From Flavobacteriaceae bacterium (lineage in GTDB: Bacteria > Bacteroidota > Bacteroidia > Flavobacteriales > Flavobacteriaceae), in contig JABHWD010000015.1 of assembly GCA_018657955.1 (NCBI GenBank), positions 37,960 to 101,959 on the forward strand: DNA of 64,000 nt, read 5' to 3'. The position numbers were made by a program, and so were the translations under genes. Positions 43,915 through 53,592 of the stretch are shown here, in pieces. The notes beneath the pieces are model-generated. The model did no database searches and was not told the origin of the DNA. It worked only from the letters and a program-made list of their open reading frames with translations. Within the stretch, counting starts at the first letter, position 1. Every line of letters begins with the position of its first letter.

Positions 43915-45867
43915 TTGATAGCAAAATCTACTATAGAAAAAGTATTTGAATCATCTCGTGTTGAGGAGGTTCTTGGAGACTTTGTTCAATTAAAAAAATC
44001 AGGTTCAAATTATAAAGGTTTAAGTCCATTTACTGAAGAAAGAACTCCTAGTTTCATGGTTTCTCCAGCAAAACAAATATGGAAGGATTTTTCGAGCGGC
44101 AAGGGTGGAACTGTTGTGACATTTCTTATGGAACACGAGCATTTTACTTATCCTGAAGCAATTAAATACTTAGCAAAAAAATACAATATTGAGGTTGAAG
44201 AGACACAAAAAACTTCTGAGCAAAAATTAGAAGATAGCGAAAGGGAAAGTATGTATTTAATTACTGAATTTGCAAAAGAGTATTATCGAGATAACTTAGT
44301 TAAGTCTGAAGAAGGGAAATCTATTGGAATATCTTATTTCAAGGAAAGAGAATTTTCAAATGAAGTGATAGATAAATTTGAACTTGGATATTCATTTAAT
44401 AAATCTAATCGTTTTTCAGAAGAGGCTTTAAAAAAAGGGTACAAATTAAATTTTTTAGAGAAAACTGGACTTACTATTGTAAAGGATGATAAAAGTATTG
44501 ACAGATTTAAAGGAAGGGTTATATTCCCAATCCTTAGTATGTCAGGAAGGGTTTTAGGATTTGGTGGTAGAACTCTTAAATCCTCTAAAAATACAGCAAA
44601 GTATATTAATTCACCTGAGAGTCTTATTTATCATAAGAGTAAAGTTCTATATGGTATATTTCAAGCAAAACAAAGTATAGTAAAGGAAGATAATTGTTTT
44701 TTGGTTGAGGGGTATACAGATGTTATAAAACTTCACCAAAAAGGAATAATAAATGTAGTTGCATCATCTGGAACTGCATTGACAGAAAATCAGATTAGAT
44801 TGGTCAGTAGGCTAACCAAAAATATAACAGTTTTATTTGATGGGGATAATGCCGGTTCTCGAGCTGCTTTAAGAGGAATAGATATTATTTTGGAGCAAGG
44901 AATGAATGTTAGAATTTGTAATCTACCTGAAGGTGAGGATCCAGATAGTTTTGCAAATTCAAAACAAACAGATGAATTAATATCTTTTTTTAATGAACAT
45001 TCAAAAGATTTTATAAAATATAAAGCATCTTTATTAGTTGATGAAGCTGCTAATGACCCAGTAAAGAAAGCTTCTGTGGTAAGAAATATGGTTGAAAGTA
45101 TTTCTAAAATTAGTGATCAAATAAAAAAGGAAATTTATATAAAGGAATGTTCGTCAATTATGGGGATAAGCGAGCAAGTTTTATACAGCACTTTAGCTCA
45201 GATTCAAAAAAAAGTACTTAAAAAAAATATAAATGATTCAAAGGATAATTTTGATTCTTTTAGTATAGTAAAACCTGAGAACATAAAGAAAAGAACAAAT
45301 CTTCTTTATGAGTTAGAAAAAAAAATCATAGAAATCTTATTATTATATGGAAATAATGTTGAAGATTTTGAAGATTTAATTTTAAAAGAAGATGAAAATG
45401 GAAAATTAGGTTTAAGTCCTGTTAATCGTCGTGCTAAGGTTTTTGAAAAAATATATATGGATCTTCATGAGGATGAAATGGAATTTTCAAATGATAATTT
45501 TAGAAAAATATATTACAAAATTATTGAATGTTATAATGAAAATAAGGAAATTATTACTGATAAATTTTTAAATACACTACCAAAAGAGCTTGAAATGGAG
45601 ATAACAAATATAATGATGAATGATGAGAAGTACTCATTGCATGACTGGGAGCGTAACAGCATTTTTCCAAAATCAAAAAACAAAACAATTTCTCAATTAG
45701 TAATTGAAACAATTTTAAATTTACGTTGTTTTTTAATTGATCAAAAAGTAAATGAATTTAAGGATAAAACATTGATTAATAAGGAGAATAAATCTGTCTT
45801 AGAAGATGTAGTAAATTATTCAAATCTAAAAATACTTCTTTCAAGAAAGTTAAATAGAGTGATTTAA
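43915..45867 (+). CDS. dnaG: DNA primase
   Basis: Synthesises RNA primers at the replication fork. 650 aa from a TTG start (IAKSTIEKVFESSRVEEVLGDFV), which matches the family N-terminus; no ATG is available nearby. The N-terminal domain keeps the fold sequence (YKGLSPFTEERTPSFMVSP, KQIWKDFSSGKGG) but the zinc ligands of the CHC2 motif are replaced: Ser37, Thr40, Asp58 and Ser61 stand where Cys, His, Cys and Cys are expected. The TOPRIM domain (about 255-345: FLVEGYTDVIKLHQ, ITVLFDGDNAGSRAA) is intact, as is the C-terminal helicase-binding region. I believe zinc-less primases occur in related flavobacteria. Convergent with nadE, one base apart. Confidence 0.95.
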   Translation: MIAKSTIEKVFESSRVEEVLGDFVQLKKSGSNYKGLSPFTEERTPSFMVSPAKQIWKDFSSGKGGTVVTFLMEHEHFTYPEAIKYLAKKYNIEVEETQKTSEQKLEDSERESMYLITEFAKEYYRDNLVKSEEGKSIGISYFKEREFSNEVIDKFELGYSFNKSNRFSEEALKKGYKLNFLEKTGLTIVKDDKSIDRFKGRVIFPILSMSGRVLGFGGRTLKSSKNTAKYINSPESLIYHKSKVLYGIFQAKQSIVKEDNCFLVEGYTDVIKLHQKGIINVVASSGTALTENQIRLVSRLTKNITVLFDGDNAGSRAALRGIDIILEQGMNVRICNLPEGEDPDSFANSKQTDELISFFNEHSKDFIKYKASLLVDEAANDPVKKASVVRNMVESISKISDQIKKEIYIKECSSIMGISEQVLYSTLAQIQKKVLKKNINDSKDNFDSFSIVKPENIKKRTNLLYELEKKIIEILLLYGNNVEDFEDLILKEDENGKLGLSPVNRRAKVFEKIYMDLHEDEMEFSNDNFRKIYYKIIECYNENKEIITDKFLNTLPKELEMEITNIMMNDEKYSLHDWERNSIFPKSKNKTISQLVIETILNLRCFLIDQKVNEFKDKTLINKENKSVLEDVVNYSNLKILLSRKLNRVI

Positions 45868-45868
45868 A

Positions 45869-46660
45869 TTATTTTAATTTATTCGGAATCTTACAAACAG
45901 GAATTGGTTTCATTTTATGCAGATTATTGTTATGATGTTTTTCAAAGATTTCAAATACTTCTTTTTCCCTGTCATTAAAATCTTTTAATTTTTTACCTAA
46001 TTCTTTTTGTTGCATAGCCCATTCAATTTCATCATAACTAGCACCAATTTGTTCTTCATCTGTTCTATTATCATCCCATAAACCGTCAGTGGGCTTTGCT
46101 ACTATTATCTCATTGCCAATTTTTAGATGTTCTGCGAGTTCATAAACTTCACTTTTGCTTAGATCTGCAATTGGACTGATATCAACTCCACCATCTCCAT
46201 ATTTAGTATAGAATCCAATTCCAAAATCTTCAATTTTATTCCCTGTACCAACAACAACATAGTTGTTTAAGGAGGAAAAATAATATAATGTTAACATTCT
46301 TAATCGTGCTCTTGTATTTGCAAGAGCATGTGTTTTAAGAAATTTTATTTTTTCTTCAGGCATTATTTTCTCAAACTCCTTAAACACATTTGATAAATCC
46401 ATAGCCTTTGAACATACTGATATTCCAAATTTTTCTTTCAACCATTTGATATGATTTTTTGCTCGGGAATGTTCAGATAAATTTTGTTTAATTGGAATAT
46501 CAAGACATAGAGTGTTTAATCCAGTTTTTGCACAAAGAGTTGAAGTAACTGCAGAGTCAATCCCCCCAGAGACACCAATAATATAACCATTAATGTTATT
46601 TTGATTTTTATAATCAATTAACCATTGGATAATATATTCCTCAACTTTCCTTGTATTCAT
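45869..46660 (-). CDS. nadE: NAD synthase (ammonia-dependent)
   Basis: Amidates deamido-NAD to NAD using ATP and ammonia. 263 aa with the PP-loop GVSGGIDSAVTS near 29-40, NTRARLRMLTLYYFS, GTGNKIEDFGIGFYTKYGDGG and PTDGLWDDNRTDEEQIG. There is no N-terminal nitrilase-type glutaminase domain, so it depends on free ammonia. It is divergent from gldB with an 85 bp spacer, as I recall from other flavobacteria. Confidence 0.95.
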   Translation of the reverse strand: MNTRKVEEYIIQWLIDYKNQNNINGYIIGVSGGIDSAVTSTLCAKTGLNTLCLDIPIKQNLSEHSRAKNHIKWLKEKFGISVCSKAMDLSNVFKEFEKIMPEEKIKFLKTHALANTRARLRMLTLYYFSSLNNYVVVGTGNKIEDFGIGFYTKYGDGGVDISPIADLSKSEVYELAEHLKIGNEIIVAKPTDGLWDDNRTDEEQIGASYDEIEWAMQQKELGKKLKDFNDREKEVFEIFEKHHNNNLHKMKPIPVCKIPNKLK

Positions 46661-46745
46661 TAATATATTCTATATTGACTAATAACTATATTATATTTGT
46701 AATGCATAAATATATTAATACTCGCAATCAATAAATATTAATTTC

Positions 46746-47693
46746 TTGAAAAAATATATTTTTTATATAATTTTTTTACTCTTATTAAATTCATGTAATG
46801 TTAATGACAATAAAATTGATAATCGATATCAATTGACAATTGAAAGATTTGATAAATTTTTTTATGAATCAACTCCGAATGATTTATTTGATTTAAAAAA
46901 AGACTATCCTTTTCTATTTCCAGAACACTACGATAATAAAGTATGGATAAACAGATTGAATGATTCTGTTCAAAAAGAAATATATAGTGAAGTTAATCTT
47001 GTTTTTTCAAATTTAGATAATGAAAAAAAGGAGATACAATCTTTTTACAAAAATTTTACTTTCTATTTCCCAAAATATGAATTACCAAGAGTAATTACTT
47101 TAATCTCTGATGTTGAATATGAAAATAGAGTAATTCTTGCTGATTCACTTTTACTAATTGGATTAGATAATTATTTAGGATCAGATCATTCCTTTTATAG
47201 TTTAATTCCTAAATATATTAGTGATAATTTAATTCCTAGAATGATCATCTCTGATATAGCTGAAGAATATGCTTATTATGTAATTCCAAGATCCAATTTT
47301 TACACTTTTTTAGAGAAAATAATTTTTTATGGCAAGGTTCTATATTTTAAGGATATTATGATGCCAAAATTAGAGGATAGATATAAAATTGGATATTCAA
47401 AATTGAGCATGGATTGGGCCCAAGAAAATGAGCATTATGTTTGGACGTATTTTGTTGAAAAGGAACTTTTATTTAGCTCAGAGAATAAATTAATTACTAG
47501 ATTTATTAATAATGCACCATTTTCTAAATTTTATTTATCAATTGATAATGAATCACCTGGAATGATTGGAAGATTTATTGGCTGGGAAATAGTCAAATCT
47601 TATATGAAAAATAATAACACTTCATTTATTGAAATGATTTTAATGAATCCAATAGATATATATAATAAATCTAAATATAAACCTCAGAAATAA
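46746..47693 (+). CDS. gldB: Gliding motility lipoprotein GldB
   Basis: Lipoprotein needed for gliding in Flavobacterium johnsoniae; its exact role is unclear. 315 aa from a TTG start giving KKYIFYIIFLLLLNSC, with a lipobox whose Cys is residue 17, so it is processed by LspA and anchored in the membrane. Later blocks (NRYQLTIERFDKFFYES, FPKYELPRVITLISD, YLGSDHSFYSLIPKYI, RMIISDIAEEYAYYV, IGRFIGWEIVKSYMKNN) follow the GldB pattern. A TATATTTG element (46692-46699) lies upstream but its nearest TTG is only 14 bp away. It overlaps gldC by one base (TAATG). Confidence 0.92.
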   Translation: MKKYIFYIIFLLLLNSCNVNDNKIDNRYQLTIERFDKFFYESTPNDLFDLKKDYPFLFPEHYDNKVWINRLNDSVQKEIYSEVNLVFSNLDNEKKEIQSFYKNFTFYFPKYELPRVITLISDVEYENRVILADSLLLIGLDNYLGSDHSFYSLIPKYISDNLIPRMIISDIAEEYAYYVIPRSNFYTFLEKIIFYGKVLYFKDIMMPKLEDRYKIGYSKLSMDWAQENEHYVWTYFVEKELLFSSENKLITRFINNAPFSKFYLSIDNESPGMIGRFIGWEIVKSYMKNNNTSFIEMILMNPIDIYNKSKYKPQK

Positions 47694-48031
47694 TGGCAAA
47701 AAAAAATACATCAAGAATAGAACTTCTAGTGGAACTAGATGAAAACAAAATTCCAGAGAAAATTTATTGGACTGCTAAAGACGGAGATATTTCAAAGAAG
47801 GAAACAAAAGTAGCTTTATTATCTCTGTGGGATTCAGAATCTAGGGAAAGTTTAAAAATCGATTTGTGGACAAAGGATATGCCAATTGATGACATGAAAA
47901 TGTTTTTTTATCAGACCCTTAGCGCTATGACTGACACATACGAAAGAGCAACTCAAGATGAAGAAATGACTAAAAAAATGAAGGATTTTTGCGATTTTTT
48001 TGCTGAAAAGCTAGAATTGTCAAACAAATAG
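47693..48031 (+). CDS. gldC: Gliding motility protein GldC
   Basis: 112 aa cytoplasmic protein found with gldB in gliding and non-gliding Bacteroidota; its biochemical role is not known. Characteristic segments are ELLVELDENKIPEKIYWTAKDGD, LSLWDSESRESLKIDLWTKDMP and DDMKMFFYQTLSAMTDTYERAT. The ATG overlaps the gldB stop by one base, so translation is coupled. It ends with TAG directly against the rodA stop codon on the other strand, with no intergenic base. Confidence 0.92.
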   Translation: MAKKNTSRIELLVELDENKIPEKIYWTAKDGDISKKETKVALLSLWDSESRESLKIDLWTKDMPIDDMKMFFYQTLSAMTDTYERATQDEEMTKKMKDFCDFFAEKLELSNK

Positions 48032-49312
48032 TTACCATTCATTTATCCTATTAGCATCTAGTCTTATAAAAATAAATAATAGGAGAGTAAATGCTAATAA
48101 GCTGGAACCACCATAACTCAGAAATGGTAGAGGTATTCCAATTGTTGGAGTTAGCCCAAGAACCATTCCAATATTTATCATAAAATGAATAAAAATGATT
48201 GACGCTACTGAATATCCATATATTCTGCTAAAATTATTTTTTTGCAATTCTGACAAAGCAACTATTCTAAGAATTAATATTATGTAAAGTATAATTATAA
48301 ATGAACTCCCTACAAAACCCCATTCTTCACCAATAGTACTAAATATATAATCACTATGTTGCTCAGGGACAAAATTTCCAATTGTTCGAGTCCCCTCAAG
48401 GTACCCTTTCCCAGTAAATCCACCTGAGCTAATAGCTTTTTCTGACTCATTTAGATTATAAAGTATAGTTCTTTTCATCTGTTTTATTCTTATTGGATCT
48501 TTCTCAAGATTAAGCCAAACAGATATATAATTTCTTTGATGAGTTTTTAGAATATTTTTATAACTATAATCTGTTAAGAAGCTTATGAATATACAGAACA
48601 GAAAAATCATTGATGAATTCATAAACCTTCTTGATTTCTTTTTCTTATATAAATAATTCAATAATATAATTATTAGGGATAATAATATAGCAGTTGAAAT
48701 TGATGTTTTTATAGTAAGAATTGAAACACTTAAAATTATAAAGGCAATTAATAAATAAATCTGAGAAATACCTTCTCTGTATAAAACAAAAAACAAAGAG
48801 AAAAAAACAATTGATGTCCCAGTATCATTTTGTAATATGATTAACATTAAAGGCAATATAATAATTAGTAATAGTTTTAGTTGATCAGACAATTTTTTCA
48901 TATTTATTTGAATATCACTAATAAATTTAGAAATAGCTAGAGCTGTTCCTACCTTCATAAATTCGCTTGGCTGTATTGTTAAATTATTAAATGAATACCA
49001 TGATAATGCTCCGTTAACTTCTTTGCCAAAAATGAATAATCCTAAAACAAAAAATATACAAACTAAATAAAATATACTTGAAAATCTTTCATAAAATTTA
49101 ACCTCTATTGTAAGAGTAATAATAATAACTAATAGTGATGATAATATGAATATAAATTGCTTTCCGTACAGAGCATTAAAATCAAATAATGAAATGTTTT
49201 CTCCACTAATACTTGAAGATAAAATATTAGCCAAGCCAAATCCAACCAGAAAAATATACACCAAAACTAGTGTCCAGTCAATTTTAAAAATATTTTTTCT
49301 CTCGCTATACAT
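48032..49312 (-). CDS. rodA: Rod shape-determining protein RodA (SEDS glycosyltransferase)
   Basis: Polymerises lipid II into glycan strands for cell elongation, with PBP2. 426 aa with about ten hydrophobic helices. SEDS signatures: NNLTIQPSEFMKVGTALAISKF, LMLIILQNDTGTSIVFFSLFF with the conserved catalytic Asp region, and the C-terminal TPTIGIPLPFLSYGGSSLLAF. It is the last gene of the mreBCD-mrdA-rodA operon, with its start overlapping the mrdA stop by one base. Confidence 0.95.
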   Translation of the reverse strand: MYSERKNIFKIDWTLVLVYIFLVGFGLANILSSSISGENISLFDFNALYGKQFIFILSSLLVIIITLTIEVKFYERFSSIFYLVCIFFVLGLFIFGKEVNGALSWYSFNNLTIQPSEFMKVGTALAISKFISDIQINMKKLSDQLKLLLIIILPLMLIILQNDTGTSIVFFSLFFVLYREGISQIYLLIAFIILSVSILTIKTSISTAILLSLIIILLNYLYKKKKSRRFMNSSMIFLFCIFISFLTDYSYKNILKTHQRNYISVWLNLEKDPIRIKQMKRTILYNLNESEKAISSGGFTGKGYLEGTRTIGNFVPEQHSDYIFSTIGEEWGFVGSSFIIILYIILILRIVALSELQKNNFSRIYGYSVASIIFIHFMINIGMVLGLTPTIGIPLPFLSYGGSSLLAFTLLLFIFIRLDANRINEW

Positions 49313-51174
49313 TATTCATTTATGTTAAATGATTTGCTCAAATATGGCTTTAAATATTCTTTTTCTAAATTTTTATTTAATACTATTTTTTCCATTTTCT
49401 TTAATGAAATATTATCATTTATATATTTTTCAATCATTAGGCTAGCTATTCTTCCAGCCCATACAGAACCATATCCAGCATTTTCTACTAATACAGAAAT
49501 AGCTATTGTTGGATTTTCTTTTGGAGCATACGCAATAAAAATTGAATGATCACTTAATTGAGTTTTTATCCCATTAATTTTTGTGAAATTTTCAACTGTA
49601 CCTGATTTTCCACAAATTTCAATTCCTGGAACATTTAATAATTTCCCTGTTCCTGATTTAAAAACTCTATATAGAGCTTTATTCATAGTTTTAAAATGTG
49701 TACCATCAATAGATGTTTTAATAGGTGTTTTAAATCTCACATCAATAGTATCTCCATCTATTTTTTTTATTATATGTGGGATATAATAATAACCTTCGTT
49801 GGCAACAGCTGCTGTCATATTTGCTAATTGAATTGGAGTAGTTAAAATTTCACCTTGCCCAATTGAGTTAGAAATAGTGGTGGTTGCACCCCATTTAAAA
49901 TCCGGATACCATCGATCATAATATTCAGAATCGGGAATAACTCCCTTTTTGCCAATTGGTAAATCATTATTAAGATAATTTCCTAGACCAAAGCTTTTAA
50001 TATGATTGCTCCAATTGTCAAAATTCTCCTTAGTATTGTTTTGAGAATTAATAGTCTTTCTATATGTGTCTGCAAAGTAAGAATTGCATGACAGTGAAAT
50101 AGCGTTATATATATTTCGATAGCCCCCTCCACAATGACAATTTATTTTCCTTTTTTCTTTGCCATATATATAGTAGCCTTTACAATAAATTGTTGACTTT
50201 TCAGTAATTATTTCTTCTTGTAATGCCGTAAGACCAACTAATATTTTAAATGGAGAGCCCGGGGGAAACATGGACAAGAGACTTTTATCAATCAATGGCC
50301 TATATATACTGTCTTTATATAATTCAAAGTAATTTTTTGATCTTTCTCTTCCAACTAAAAGATTTGGATTGTATGAAGGAGATGAAACTAATGAGAGTAT
50401 TTCTCCACTATTTGGTTCAATTGCAACAATTGCACCCTTTTTATTCTTCATAAGAATCTCCCCATATTCCTGAAGTTTTGAATCAATTGTAATAGTTAAA
50501 TCTTTTCCTGATATAGAAGGAATATCTAATACCCCATCCTTATATTTCCCTATATCTCTATTAAACCTGTCTTTTTGAATAAACTCAGTTCCTTTTATTC
50601 CTCTTAAATATTTTTCATAAGACTTTTCAACACCTTGTTTGCCTATAATATCTCCTTTTATATAATAATCATCATTTAATATATTTTTTCTATTTACTTC
50701 GGCAACATATCCAAGCACATTTGCTCCAATCCTTGTGTTATATTCTCTCAAGTTTCTTTTTTGTATGTAAAAGCCTTTATATTTTCTGATTTTTTCAGAA
50801 AGATATCCATAGTCTTCCTTGGAAAGATGCGCTAGAAATACTGATGGAATTCTAGTTGAATATTTTGATGTCTTTATATATTTATCTATTAAGTATTCCT
50901 TAGAGATTTTTAATAAACTACAAAATTCTAATGTATCTATTTCTTTAACTTCTCTAGGGATAATCATTACATCATAGGATGGCTGATTGGAAACTAATAG
51001 AATATTGTTCCTGTCATAAACATAACCTCTTTTGGGATAGGAAAACACTTTTCTTATAGCATTGTCTTCATAGATGTCATAATTTTCAGAACTATATATT
51101 TGTAGGTAAAATAATCTAATAATAAATATTATTCCAGCGGCAAATACTATTATTGGAAACAGAGATTTTCTCAT
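49312..51174 (-). CDS. mrdA: Penicillin-binding protein 2 (elongasome transpeptidase)
   Basis: Class B penicillin-binding protein that cross-links peptidoglycan during elongation. 620 aa with one N-terminal membrane helix (residues about 5-24), a dimerisation/pedestal domain, and a transpeptidase domain. The catalytic SxxK is in FPPGSPFKILVG near 303-306, SxN in SLSCNSYFADT near 360 and KSG in ICGKSGTVENF near 525. It overlaps mreD by 4 bp and rodA by 1 bp, so all are expressed together. Confidence 0.95.
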   Translation of the reverse strand: MRKSLFPIIVFAAGIIFIIRLFYLQIYSSENYDIYEDNAIRKVFSYPKRGYVYDRNNILLVSNQPSYDVMIIPREVKEIDTLEFCSLLKISKEYLIDKYIKTSKYSTRIPSVFLAHLSKEDYGYLSEKIRKYKGFYIQKRNLREYNTRIGANVLGYVAEVNRKNILNDDYYIKGDIIGKQGVEKSYEKYLRGIKGTEFIQKDRFNRDIGKYKDGVLDIPSISGKDLTITIDSKLQEYGEILMKNKKGAIVAIEPNSGEILSLVSSPSYNPNLLVGRERSKNYFELYKDSIYRPLIDKSLLSMFPPGSPFKILVGLTALQEEIITEKSTIYCKGYYIYGKEKRKINCHCGGGYRNIYNAISLSCNSYFADTYRKTINSQNNTKENFDNWSNHIKSFGLGNYLNNDLPIGKKGVIPDSEYYDRWYPDFKWGATTTISNSIGQGEILTTPIQLANMTAAVANEGYYYIPHIIKKIDGDTIDVRFKTPIKTSIDGTHFKTMNKALYRVFKSGTGKLLNVPGIEICGKSGTVENFTKINGIKTQLSDHSIFIAYAPKENPTIAISVLVENAGYGSVWAGRIASLMIEKYINDNISLKKMEKIVLNKNLEKEYLKPYLSKSFNINE

Positions 51175-51668
51175 TTATTTTTTAGAAATAAATTTAATAG
51201 AACAATAAGTAATATTGTAAATATACTAGTGAAGATAGCCTTTTCAAAAACTAAAATTAATTTTGAAGAATCAAAAACTTCAATAAAAAATAGAATAAAA
51301 TGATGAAATAATGTTAGTGAAGATATGTAAAATAAATTTTGCTTTAAATCAATATCCTTGAACTTAACAACTTGATGAATATATGTCATTCCAAAAATTA
51401 GTTTTAAAAATATTGGCCTAAAATAAGCAAGAGATACGCAAGCAGCAGCATGAACTGCAGCTGAATCAGTAAAAATATCTATTGACAATCCATATAGAAA
51501 GCTAAATAAAATAAAGATTATCCTATTATTTATTATTGGAAAATAAACTATTATATATATGTAAAGTAATGGATTAATTGAATTTAAGAAATTAATATTA
51601 TTTAATATTAAACACTGTATTAAAATAAATGCTATTGCAGAAATAATATTTTTTATTATGTTATTCAT
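51171..51668 (-). CDS. mreD: Rod shape-determining protein MreD
   Basis: 165 aa small membrane protein of the elongasome. It is almost entirely hydrophobic, with about five membrane segments, and contains FSFLYGLSIDIFTDSAAVHAAACVSLAYFRP, the MreD consensus around its Gly-Leu-x-x-Asp motif. It has little other diagnostic sequence, so assignment also relies on position between mreC (8 bp overlap) and mrdA (4 bp overlap). Confidence 0.9.
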   Translation of the reverse strand: MNNIIKNIISAIAFILIQCLILNNINFLNSINPLLYIYIIVYFPIINNRIIFILFSFLYGLSIDIFTDSAAVHAAACVSLAYFRPIFLKLIFGMTYIHQVVKFKDIDLKQNLFYISSLTLFHHFILFFIEVFDSSKLILVFEKAIFTSIFTILLIVLLNLFLKNK

Positions 51669-52449
51669 CTAAATTTCTTATTTCATTAATTTTTGTATTT
51701 TCAATAATATATACATGATTAATATTACTCATATCATTAAAGAGTTTAACTTCTAATTCTAAATAATTTTGACTATTATCAAGCTTATATGATTTAATTG
51801 ATCCAATCAAAATACCTTTAGGAAAAATAAGGGAATTTCCACCTGTGGTAATAGTATCGCCTATTTTTAAAACAGCTTGTTTAGGCAGATCTTTTAGCTG
51901 AACATATAAGGGATTCTCTCCATTCCAGCTTAAGGTTCCAAAATGATTACTTGTTTTTAATTTTGCATTTAAATTAATATTTGTGTTTAGGATTGAAATA
52001 ACCCTAGAGTAATTACTTGAAATTTTATCAACTATCCCAATAACACCATTAGAAGAAATTACTCCAAAATCTACTTCAACTCCTTGATTTCTTCCTATGT
52101 CAAGGGTAATATAATTTTTTGTTAAATTATAACTGTTTTTTATAATATTTCCATTAGTAATATTATAATTAATAGAATTTGAAATTGTATCAGATTTAGT
52201 ATTTATTGTTCTTAATCTAAGAAACTGATTCTCTTCAATTAGTTTTTTATTTTCTTCAATTAAATTAAAGTAGTTCTTTATGCTAGTTAAATTATTATAT
52301 AGATATCCAACAACGACATTACTTGAGTTAATGATTTTACTACTTGTATATGAATTAGATCTGAAGTTAATAAATATGGATAACAAGAATAGAGAAAGAA
52401 ACAAAAGGAAATTTTTATTTCTTAGGAAGAAATAAATAATTTGTTGCAT
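51661..52449 (-). CDS. mreC: Rod shape-determining protein MreC
   Basis: 262 aa periplasmic scaffold of the elongasome. N-terminal membrane helix (residues about 12-27), a coiled-coil region (YFNLIEENKKLIEENQFLRLR, about 58-80), then the beta-barrel domain with DIGRNQGVEVDFGVISSNGVIGIVDKIS and ITTGGNSLIFPKGILIGSI. It lies 12 bp after mreB and overlaps mreD by 8 bp. Confidence 0.94.
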   Translation of the reverse strand: MQQIIYFFLRNKNFLLFLSLFLLSIFINFRSNSYTSSKIINSSNVVVGYLYNNLTSIKNYFNLIEENKKLIEENQFLRLRTINTKSDTISNSINYNITNGNIIKNSYNLTKNYITLDIGRNQGVEVDFGVISSNGVIGIVDKISSNYSRVISILNTNINLNAKLKTSNHFGTLSWNGENPLYVQLKDLPKQAVLKIGDTITTGGNSLIFPKGILIGSIKSYKLDNSQNYLELEVKLFNDMSNINHVYIIENTKINEIRNLDE

Positions 52450-52461
52450 AAATTTTTAATT

Positions 52462-53490
52462 CTATTTAATCAATACACTTTTATATTTTGGAATATTTTT
52501 CAATACTATTCCAGTACCCCTTACTACAGCTCTTAAAGGATCTTCTGCAATATATACTGGCAGATCAGTTTTTCTTGACAATCTCTTATCAAGACCTCTT
52601 AACATTGAACCACCTCCAGCTAAATACATCCCAGTATTGTATATGTCTGCTGCTAGTTCAGGAGGAGTTTTTGAAAGCGTCTCCATTACAGCATCCTCAA
52701 TTCTTAAAATAGATTTTTCTATAGCTTTTACAATTTCACGGTAAGAGACATCAATTTGCTTTGGTTTACCCGTCAAAAGATCACGACCTTGTACACTCAT
52801 ATCTTCTGGAGGAGAATCCAGGTCTTCTGTTGCAGCTCCAACTTGGATTTTTATTTTTTCAGCAGTTCTCTCTCCAACATAAAGATTATGTTCTGTTCGC
52901 ATATAATAAATAATGTCATTAGTAAAGACATCACCAGCTACTTTTATTGATTTATCACAAACAATTCCTCCCAAAGCAATTACAGCTATTTCAGTAGTCC
53001 CTCCACCAATATCAATAACCATATTTCCTTTAGGCTGCATAATATCTACTCCAATTCCAATAGCTGCAGCCATAGGTTCATGTATCAAGTAGACTTCTTT
53101 TCCATTAACCCTTTCAGCTGATTCTTTGACTGCTCTCATCTCAACTTCAGTTATTCCAGACGGAATACAAATTACCATAATTAAGGAGGGTGAAAATATT
53201 TTCTTTTTTAAAACAGGAATGCTTTTGATAAATAAATTTATCATTTGCTCAGATGCATCAAAATCTGCAATCACACCATCCTTTAAGGGACGGATTGTTT
53301 TAATGTTTTCATGAGTTTTTCCTTGCATTAGGCTAGCTTCATTGCCAACTGCAATAATTTTACCAGTCACTCTATCTTTAGCAACTATTGAAGGGCTGTC
53401 GACAACAACCTTATCGTTATGTATAATAAGAGTATTAGCTGTGCCTAAATCAATAGCAATTTCTTCCGTTAAAAAATCAAAAAATCCCAT
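52462..53490 (-). CDS. mreB: Rod shape-determining actin homologue MreB
   Basis: Cytoskeletal ATPase that organises lateral wall synthesis. 342 aa. Actin-fold phosphate loops: IDLGTANTLIIHNDK (near 14-28), VIDIGGGTTEIAVIALGG (near 160-177) and the adenosine motif MYLAGGGSMLRGLD near 288-301; RPLKDGVIADFDASEQMI is also conserved. First gene of the rod operon. The 102 bp upstream contains TAGGTTTA-like elements but no clear full promoter. Confidence 0.97.
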   Translation of the reverse strand: MGFFDFLTEEIAIDLGTANTLIIHNDKVVVDSPSIVAKDRVTGKIIAVGNEASLMQGKTHENIKTIRPLKDGVIADFDASEQMINLFIKSIPVLKKKIFSPSLIMVICIPSGITEVEMRAVKESAERVNGKEVYLIHEPMAAAIGIGVDIMQPKGNMVIDIGGGTTEIAVIALGGIVCDKSIKVAGDVFTNDIIYYMRTEHNLYVGERTAEKIKIQVGAATEDLDSPPEDMSVQGRDLLTGKPKQIDVSYREIVKAIEKSILRIEDAVMETLSKTPPELAADIYNTGMYLAGGGSMLRGLDKRLSRKTDLPVYIAEDPLRAVVRGTGIVLKNIPKYKSVLIK

Positions 53491-53592
53491 AATTAATTTG
53501 ATGAATTAGGTTCTCCTAACAATCCCTAAACCTAATGTAAATCTAGCAGTAGTAATTTAATAAAAAAACAATTAAAAAACAATTAAAAATTA

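Noticed and set aside
53555..53590. Short direct repeat of AACAATTAAAAA between mreB and purH
   Set aside because: Two short copies in an AT-rich spacer; easily arises by chance at this composition.
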